Below are positions 49,369-54,738 of a stretch of 54,738 nucleotides of DNA, one piece after another. Under the pieces are notes generated by a model. The model searched no databases, was not told the origin of the DNA, and worked only from the letters and a program-made list of their open reading frames with translations. Origin of the DNA: Patescibacteria group bacterium (GTDB taxonomy: Bacteria; Patescibacteriota; Patescibacteriia; UBA1558; UBA10009); the NCBI GenBank assembly GCA_018817315.1, contig JAHITV010000004.1, forward strand, positions 1 to 54,738, read 5' to 3'. The position numbers were made by a program, and so were the translations under genes. Position 1 is the stretch's first letter; each line of letters starts with the position of its first letter.

Positions 49369-52224
49369 ATGTTTTCTGATAAAATTACAATTCGCGGGGC
49401 TAAAGTTCATAATCTTAAAAATATTGATGTTGATATTCCGCGTGAAAAACTTACGGTCATTACTGGTATTTCAGGTTCTGGTAAGTCATCTCTGGCTTTT
49501 GACACTATTTATGCAGAAGGCCAGCGCCGTTATGTAGAATCATTGTCTGCTTATGCCAGACAATTTTTGGGTTTAATGGATAAACCTGATGTAGATCAGA
49601 TTGACGGGCTTTCCCCGGCTATTTCTATTGATCAACGTTCAACTTCGCATAATCCCCGTTCAACAGTAGGAACTATCACAGAGATTTATGATTATCTGCG
49701 GCTTTTATTTGCCCGTATTGGTCACCCGCATTGTCCTAATTGCGGTGAGGAAATTTCCAGTCAAACAGTTAATCAGATCGTAGAAAAGGTTTTAAAATTG
49801 CCAAAGGCAACTAAAATCATGTTGCTGGCTCCGGTAGTCAAAGATCAAAAAGGAGAACACCGGCATCTTATTAATGAAGTGGAAAAAGCAGGCTATGTCC
49901 GGATGAGAATTGACGGACAGATAGTTAGTATAGAAGAAGCCAGCGATTTAGTTTTAGATAAACAGAAAAAGCATAAAATAGAAGTGGTAGTTGATCGTTT
50001 AGAAGTCAATAAAGAAGACAAAAAAAGATTAACTGATTCTTTGGAAATAACATTGGATTTAGGTGATGGTTTAGTCATTATTCATTTACCAGAAGAAAAG
50101 GAAGATCTATTGTTTAGTGAATATTTTTCCTGTCCTAAATGTGATATTAATTTTCCTAAAATTGAACCGCGCAACTTTTCTTTTAACAGTCCTCATGGCG
50201 CTTGCTCTAAATGTACGGGTTTAGGAACAAAACTGGAAGTTGATTCGCAACTGGTTATGCCCAATAAAAATTTAACTTTGGCTCAAGGAGCTATTCGCCC
50301 TTGGTCCAGGACCGCTACTAACCAAACATGGTATTTTAGAATGCTGGAAAATGTGGCTAAAGCTCATAAATTTTCTGTTAATGTACCGGTTGGTAAATTA
50401 AGTAAAAAACAAGTGGAGATTGTTTTGTATGGTACTGGAGATAAACGTTATAACATGAATTATCAAAACGAACGTTTTTCCGGCGATTTTACTTCCACTT
50501 ATGAAGGCGTGATTCCTAATTTAGAAAGAAGATATCGGGAAACTGAATCTGATTATACCCGTTCAGAAATTGAACGATATATGAGGGTTTATCCTTGTCC
50601 CAAATGCGGAGGTAAAAGACTAAGACCAGAGGTTTTAGGGGTCACTGTAGGGGAGAGGAACATTCACGAGGTTTCCTCCATGACAGTAGAAGAAGCCATA
50701 AAGTTTTTTGCCCAATTAGGCAATAACAAACAATCAAAAATATTTAAGCTGTCTAGCAGAGAAGAAAAAATTGCTCATCAAATTTTAAAAGAGACTAAAG
50801 CTCGTTTGAATTTTTTAGAGAACGTGGGGCTTTCCTACTTAACTTTAGACAGGGCCGCCAGCACTTTATCCGGCGGCGAAGCGCAAAGAATCAGACTAGC
50901 TACGCAAATCGGCTCTTCTTTGGTGGGAGTAATTTATATTCTAGATGAACCTTCTATTGGTTTACATCAAAAAGACAATGATAAGTTAATCAGCACCCTA
51001 AAAGCTTTAAGAGATTTGGGTAATTCTGTGATAGTGGTGGAACATGATGAAAACACTATCCTGGCAGCTGATCATATTGTTGATATCGGGCCAGGTGCAG
51101 GAGAAGCCGGCGGAAAAATTATAGCTCATGGTGCTCCTAGCGAAATAGTTAAAAATAAGGATTCTTTAACCGGTCTTTATCTTTCAGGAAAATTAAAAAT
51201 TAATCCTCCTAAAAAATATCGGTCAGGCAACGGAAAACATTTAAAGATTGTGGCGGCTGAAGAATTTAATTTAAAAAAGATAGATGTTAATTTGCCTTTG
51301 GGTAAATTGGTTTGCATTACCGGCGTTTCGGGTTCTGGTAAGTCAACCTTAATGACAGAAATACTGGCCAAAGCTTTAAGTCAGTATTTTTATCGGACTA
51401 AAGATTTACCGGGCAAACACAAAGAAATTAAAGGCATGGAGCATTTAGATAAGGTTATTAATATTGATCAATCGCCTATTGGCAGAACACCTCGTTCCAA
51501 CCCCGCTACCTATACTGGCGTTTTCACTTACATTCGTGATTTATTTACGCAATTACCAGAATCAAAAATCAGGGGCTACAGAGCAGGGCGTTTTAGCTTT
51601 AATGTTAAAGGAGGCCGTTGTGAGGCTTGCCAGGGCGATGGCATGGTAAGAATTGAAATGAATTTTCTACCTGATGTTTATGTGGAATGTGAAGAATGTC
51701 ATGGTAAACGTTATAATCCTGCCACTTTGGAAGCCCATTATAAAGGAAAAAATATTGCTGATATTTTGGAAATGACAGTAGAAGAAGCCAGTAAATTTTT
51801 TACTAACATTCCCAATATTCATCAAAAATTAGAAACCTTAAAAGAAGTAGGTTTGGGCTATATTCATTTAGGTCAGTCAGCCACAACTTTATCTGGCGGA
51901 GAAGCGCAGCGGATTAAGCTGGCTACAGAATTATCCAGACGTTCTACCGGCAAAACTTTGTATATTTTAGATGAACCAACAACTGGTTTGCATTTTGACG
52001 ACATTAAACGTTTGTTGCAGGTTTTGAATAAATTAGTGGATAAAGGTAATACGGTGCTGATTATTGAACATCAGTTGGATGTGATTAAATCTGCTGACTG
52101 GATTATTGATCTTGGTCCTGAAGGCGGAGAAAAAGGCGGTTATATTGTGGCTGAAGGCACGCCTAAGGAAATAACTAAGATTAAAGCCAGCTACACCGGA
52201 CAATATTTAAAAAAAGTTGTTTAG
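49369..52224 (+). CDS. uvrA: UvrABC system protein A
   Basis: DNA-damage-recognition ATPase of nucleotide excision repair. The ATG at 49369 is chosen because the promoter ends 18 bases before it and the family starts [20 protein letters not shown]; an upstream in-frame TTG (49267) would add 34 residues inside the terminator. Two ABC ATPases: Walker [10 protein letters not shown] near the N-terminus and GVSGSGKST in the second half; signatures [13 protein letters not shown] and [13 protein letters not shown]. Zinc sites CPNCGE, CPKC...CSKC and CEAC...CEEC are visible. 951 aa, complete. Own promoter and terminator, separate from uvrC 2 kb away. Confidence 0.97.
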   Translation: MFSDKITIRGAKVHNLKNIDVDIPREKLTVITGISGSGKSSLAFDTIYAEGQRRYVESLSAYARQFLGLMDKPDVDQIDGLSPAISIDQRSTSHNPRSTVGTITEIYDYLRLLFARIGHPHCPNCGEEISSQTVNQIVEKVLKLPKATKIMLLAPVVKDQKGEHRHLINEVEKAGYVRMRIDGQIVSIEEASDLVLDKQKKHKIEVVVDRLEVNKEDKKRLTDSLEITLDLGDGLVIIHLPEEKEDLLFSEYFSCPKCDINFPKIEPRNFSFNSPHGACSKCTGLGTKLEVDSQLVMPNKNLTLAQGAIRPWSRTATNQTWYFRMLENVAKAHKFSVNVPVGKLSKKQVEIVLYGTGDKRYNMNYQNERFSGDFTSTYEGVIPNLERRYRETESDYTRSEIERYMRVYPCPKCGGKRLRPEVLGVTVGERNIHEVSSMTVEEAIKFFAQLGNNKQSKIFKLSSREEKIAHQILKETKARLNFLENVGLSYLTLDRAASTLSGGEAQRIRLATQIGSSLVGVIYILDEPSIGLHQKDNDKLISTLKALRDLGNSVIVVEHDENTILAADHIVDIGPGAGEAGGKIIAHGAPSEIVKNKDSLTGLYLSGKLKINPPKKYRSGNGKHLKIVAAEEFNLKKIDVNLPLGKLVCITGVSGSGKSTLMTEILAKALSQYFYRTKDLPGKHKEIKGMEHLDKVINIDQSPIGRTPRSNPATYTGVFTYIRDLFTQLPESKIRGYRAGRFSFNVKGGRCEACQGDGMVRIEMNFLPDVYVECEECHGKRYNPATLEAHYKGKNIADILEMTVEEASKFFTNIPNIHQKLETLKEVGLGYIHLGQSATTLSGGEAQRIKLATELSRRSTGKTLYILDEPTTGLHFDDIKRLLQVLNKLVDKGNTVLIIEHQLDVIKSADWIIDLGPEGGEKGGYIVAEGTPKEITKIKASYTGQYLKKVV

Positions 52225-52254
52225 ATTTTTAAAGATACATAAAATAAACAAGTA

Positions 52255-52284
52255 GCAGCCAAGTCAGACTTGGCTGCGTTTTTT
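52255..52284 (+). terminator. Palindromic terminator after uvrA
   Basis: Perfect 11-bp arms (GCAGCCAAGTC / GACTTGGCTGC) around one A, then GTTTTTT. It is preceded by GTA, giving GTAGCAGCC; REP sequences bound by TnpA-REP proteins typically have a GTAG foot. Shares its core with 37404-37428 with a compensated change. Confidence 0.88.
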
Positions 52285-52338
52285 ACAGCAAAAATAACAA
52301 CTTTAGCCAATTACTAAGCTTTTTGTTAAAATAAGATT

Positions 52339-53256
52339 ATGGATAATTTAGCCAAAGCAGTTTTAGAAACAGTGGTTTATTTTGATATTTTTGATTTTCC
52401 CCTTACTGTTTTAGAGTTATTTAAATGGCTGAAAGTCAAAAATCAGCCAAAGAATTTTGAAGTATCCGAACTACAAAAAGTTTTACAACAATTAACAGCT
52501 AAAATTGAAACCAAAGACGGTTTTTATTTTTTAAAGGGCAGAGAAGAAATAATTTTAACCAGACTTTCCCGCTATAATATTAGTGAACAAAAATTCAAAA
52601 GAGCGCGTAAATATATTAAACTTTTAAGGTTTATTCCTTTTATTAAGGGCGTGATGATCTGCAACCGTTTAGGTTATAATAATGTCCACCAAGATAGCGA
52701 CATTGATTTGGCAGTAATTGTTAAAAAAAATCGTTTGTGGCTGGCTCGTTTTTTGTCCGTAGGTTTATTAAATATCCTAAAAGTCAGACCTAAACAGATT
52801 AAAAGAGCTTTGGCTATTGATCTGAATTTTTTTATCAGTGAAGAAAAACTAAACGTTGAATCATTAATCTTTGATGAGGATTTTGTTTTTCCTTATTGGC
52901 TCAGTCAGTTTATCGGAGTTTATAATCAGAAAACCTTTAATAATTTTGGGCAGGAAAATCAATGGCTAAGTAATTATTTGCCGAATTATCAATTATATAG
53001 TCTAAATAAAAGAAGGCAGGTAAAGAATAATTGGCTGGTTGCTTTAGTTAGGTTTAAACTTAAGTTGTTTTTTAACTGGGATTTTTGGGAGAAGTGGGCG
53101 CAAAAGTTTCAACAGAAAATTATGCCACCAGAACTTAAAGCAATGATCAATCAGGATAGCAGGGTGATAATCAATAAATACATCTTAAAATTTCATCAGA
53201 GCGATAATTGGAAAAAATTAAAAGTTGAATTAAATAAACGTTTTGCTTCTTTTTGA
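52339..53256 (+). CDS. Nucleotidyltransferase-fold protein with winged-helix N-terminus
   Basis: 305 aa. Residues ~1-80 look like a winged helix (VVYFDIFDFPLTVLELFKWL, then FYFLKGREEIILTRLSR). The Pol-beta-type nucleotidyltransferase motif follows: ICNRLGYNNVHQDSDIDLAV, then IV, where GYNN...DSDIDLAV gives the two metal Asp; the third carboxylate may be in AIDLNFFISEE. The C-terminus is helical and basic. Partner or substrate is unknown; such proteins may be MNT-type toxin partners or enzymes that modify an anchored molecule. The next gene starts five bases later. Confidence 0.68.
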   Translation: MDNLAKAVLETVVYFDIFDFPLTVLELFKWLKVKNQPKNFEVSELQKVLQQLTAKIETKDGFYFLKGREEIILTRLSRYNISEQKFKRARKYIKLLRFIPFIKGVMICNRLGYNNVHQDSDIDLAVIVKKNRLWLARFLSVGLLNILKVRPKQIKRALAIDLNFFISEEKLNVESLIFDEDFVFPYWLSQFIGVYNQKTFNNFGQENQWLSNYLPNYQLYSLNKRRQVKNNWLVALVRFKLKLFFNWDFWEKWAQKFQQKIMPPELKAMINQDSRVIINKYILKFHQSDNWKKLKVELNKRFASF

Positions 53257-53260
53257 TTTT

Positions 53261-54556
53261 ATGAAAATACTGGATAAATTAATTTGTTATGGCCTTTATC
53301 TTTTTGTTTTTCTTTTGCCTTGGCAGACTCGTTGGATTTTTAAGGAAGCCAGTTTAAATAGTGTAGAATGGGAATATGGCCGCTTAAGTTTATATGGCAG
53401 TGAAATATTGTTAATTATTTTATTGATTTTAGCCGTAGTAAAATGGCTTCTTTATTATCAAAAGCTTAACCAGCAACAAAGAGCTAAAGAAATTAAAAGC
53501 GAATTTTCTGGCCTTAAGCTTTGGCTTATTTTATTGGCTTTATGGTCAGCTATAACTATTATCTGGTCTAAAGATTCTTTGTTGTCTTGGTATGGCTGGC
53601 TAAAATTAATGGAAGGTATTGCTTTGTTTTGGCTGATTAGTTCTAGGATTTTTTTAATAAATAAGAAAATTATAGGATTTTCTTTGATATTTTCTGCTGT
53701 TATTCAGTCATTAATCGGCATTGGACAATGGATATTGCAATATTCTTTGTCCAGTAAATGGCTGGGCATGTCTTATTTAAATCCAGCAGCATTGGGTATA
53801 AGCGTCATTGAAACTGCCAGCGGCCGGTTTTTAAGAGCTTATGGTTCTTTTCCTCATCCTAATATGTTGGCTGGGTTTTTAGTGATTAGTATCTTAATTG
53901 CCTTTATTTTAATTAATAGAGAAAAATCTTCTACAAAAACAAAATGGTTTTATTTTGCTTTGATAGTAATGTCTGGGGGTTTGTTTTTAACTTTTTCCAG
54001 AGCTGGTTGGCTGGCACTGTTTATTAGTTTAGCGGTTTACTTATTATTTTATTATTCTAAAAAAATAAACAGACAGAAATTAATCCAGCCAGCATTTTTA
54101 ATAATTCTTATCTTTATTTTTTTGTCTTTAGCTAACTTTGATTTAATTAAAAGCCGTCTACAAGGGCAGGAACGTTTAGAAGTTAGATCAAACATAGAAA
54201 GACTAAATTCTTATAAACAAGCACTGCCCATAATTAAAGAATATTGGTATAAAGGCGTTGGTTTAGGTCATTACACTTTAGCTTTACATCAAAAAAATCC
54301 TGTTTTAGAATCTTGGGATTATCAACCAGTACATGATGCTGCTTTATTAAGTTTGGCAGAACTGGGAATCATTGGTCTTTTGCTATTTATTTTAATAATA
54401 ATTTCTGCTTTTAGATACAGGAGTAAATATACAATATTACTTTTGGTAATTTTAATATTAGGTTGTTTTGATCATTATTTTAGAAGTTTTTATGTTGGCA
54501 TAATATTATGGTGGCTGATAATTAGCTTAAATTCAAAAGTTAGTGGTAATCTCTAG
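53261..54556 (+). CDS. O-antigen-ligase/polymerase-like membrane protein
   Basis: 431 aa from ATG at 53261; an in-frame TTG at 53243 overlaps the preceding gene and lacks support. Ten or more membrane helices with a periplasmic loop rich in charged residues after helix 8. The Wzy/WaaL-type signatures are FLRAYGSFPHPNMLAGFLVI (about 185-204), LTFSRAGWLALF and GVGLGHYTLALHQKN with PVHDAALLSLAELGIIG near the C-terminus; the ligase family has a conserved His at HN...ELG. It probably polymerises or ligates a surface glycan, feeding from sugars such as those made by the phosphomannomutase; the acceptor is unknown. Confidence 0.8.
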   Translation: MKILDKLICYGLYLFVFLLPWQTRWIFKEASLNSVEWEYGRLSLYGSEILLIILLILAVVKWLLYYQKLNQQQRAKEIKSEFSGLKLWLILLALWSAITIIWSKDSLLSWYGWLKLMEGIALFWLISSRIFLINKKIIGFSLIFSAVIQSLIGIGQWILQYSLSSKWLGMSYLNPAALGISVIETASGRFLRAYGSFPHPNMLAGFLVISILIAFILINREKSSTKTKWFYFALIVMSGGLFLTFSRAGWLALFISLAVYLLFYYSKKINRQKLIQPAFLIILIFIFLSLANFDLIKSRLQGQERLEVRSNIERLNSYKQALPIIKEYWYKGVGLGHYTLALHQKNPVLESWDYQPVHDAALLSLAELGIIGLLLFILIIISAFRYRSKYTILLLVILILGCFDHYFRSFYVGIILWWLIISLNSKVSGNL

Positions 54557-54577
54557 AATTTTTTCTTTGAAAAGATT

Positions 54578-54604
54578 GTCAAGTTTCGACAAGCTCAACT
54601 TGAC
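54578..54604. terminator. Hairpin at the junction of the O-antigen ligase and the IS left end
   Basis: Arms GTCAAGTT / AACTTGAC around TCGACAAGCTC. No T-run follows, so it may be a terminator for the ligase gene, or part of the IS flank; TTGAC (54600-54604) at its 3' edge is also a candidate cleavage site. Confidence 0.45.
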
Positions 54605-54620
54605 ACCGCGTCGCGGCAAG

Positions 54621-54641
54621 CCCCAATGCTTGGCATTGGGG
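54621..54641. repeat. Left-end hairpin of the second IS200/IS605-type element
   Basis: Perfect arms CCCCAATGC / GCATTGGGG with loop TTG. Compared with 102-122 it differs at stem positions 2 and 5; in both cases the opposite arm has changed to match. It lies 55 bases before the tnpA start, as left-end hairpins do. Confidence 0.7.
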
Positions 54642-54695
54642 AAGGATAGCGACCCGTAATCTTTCGCAAAAGCTCTCGTATGATATTATCTAGGC

Positions 54696-54738
54696 ATGAC
54701 AGCCATTATTCACTCCAGCCATGCCAGATACGATCTCT
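54696..54738 (+). pseudogene. tnpA: IS200/IS605-family transposase TnpA, N-terminal fragment cut by the window edge
   Basis: Fourteen codons, MTAIIHSSHARYDL, match the start of Y1/HUH transposases (HxRYDLKYHLV pattern). The gene continues beyond the window. Same orientation as the fragment at 2-88, so the contig seems to start and end inside the same kind of element; an assembly break in a repeated IS would produce this. Confidence 0.7.

Noticed and set aside
53243-53260. TTG start for the O-antigen-ligase-like gene
   Set aside because: It overlaps the preceding gene by 14 bases; an ATG is available just after that gene's stop.
1-54738. CRISPR array
   Set aside because: No run of regularly spaced direct repeats with unique spacers is seen; repeats are isolated palindromes or the 51-base coding duplication.
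1-54738. UGA recoding (SR1/Gracilibacteria code)
   Set aside because: UGA terminates genes here (for example at 26055-26057 and 53254-53256), and no conserved frame continues through one.
2-54738. Circular element closed by the two IS fragments
   Set aside because: The missing middle of tnpA is not present and the gene content is chromosomal; a repeat-driven contig break is the simpler reading.

Overview
The window looks like a chromosomal piece of an AT-rich Patescibacteria (Candidate Phyla Radiation) bacterium, most likely of the Parcubacteria group. The grounds are: most start codons lack a Shine-Dalgarno (SD) sequence; core genes are scattered as singletons or short mixed operons; several genes are typical of this group (QueH/QueA without the rest of the pathway, an EF-Tu-domain-II-like small protein, Elp3, a PilB-type ATPase with no pilin genes nearby, a membrane-anchored SpoIID-like protein); and palindromic repeats occur even inside genes. 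UGA is an ordinary stop, so this is not an SR1/Gracilibacteria code. The lineage is inference.

Layout. 1-295: the tail of an IS200/IS605-type TnpA with its right-end hairpin. 296-8490: serS, a one-helix protein, then leftward genes (44-aa acidic protein, PilB/GspE ATPase, membrane protein, ftsH, rpsA). 8690-17765: rightward genes (hypothetical, degenerate metallo-beta-lactamase fold, PsbP-like exported protein, gyrA, NIF3, ruvB, zinc-ribbon membrane protein, queH, queA). 17928-20865: leftward SpoIID-like protein and ychF. 20962-26365: rightward translation-factor-like protein, TRAX/translin-like protein, 44-aa protein and UvrD helicase, a leftward IS1-type zinc-ribbon/HTH gene, then an exonuclease-WYL fusion, lipoprotein and cutA. 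26507-32399: a leftward six-gene operon (elp3, HD, Nudix, APH-type kinase, histidine phosphatase, glyA), divergent from a Trm9-like tRNA methyltransferase. 33209-34723: three separately transcribed, related small membrane proteins. 34891-39642: bactofilin-like envelope protein, DUF5666-like secreted protein, phosphomannomutase, murI. 39682-47471: leftward uvrC, secG, solute-binding protein, tRNA-Leu(CAG), RNase J, EamA transporter, trpS. 47649-54556: a DHH/MYG1-like gene, uvrA, a nucleotidyltransferase-like protein and an O-antigen-ligase-like protein. 54578-54738: left end and first codons of a second IS200/IS605 TnpA.

Themes. Wobble-tRNA modification is prominent: Elp3 divergently paired with a Trm9-like methyltransferase suggests a eukaryote-like mcm5U34 route, and QueH/QueA give the last queuosine steps. 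Nucleotide-excision repair is present as UvrA, UvrC and a UvrD-type helicase, with a UvrC that lacks the usual cysteine cluster. Envelope genes (SpoIID-like, murI, phosphomannomutase, bactofilin-like, Wzy/WaaL-like, secG) are spread around. The most unusual items are the TRAX-like protein, the exonuclease-WYL fusion, the Elp3/Trm9 pair, the tandem membrane-protein cassettes, and palindromic repeats that include two copies read in frame inside genes (uvrC and the APH-type kinase). A subset of genes (24.3 kb, 33-34.7 kb, 47.6 kb) has consensus promoters and clear SD sequences and looks more GC-rich by eye, suggesting acquired cassettes.
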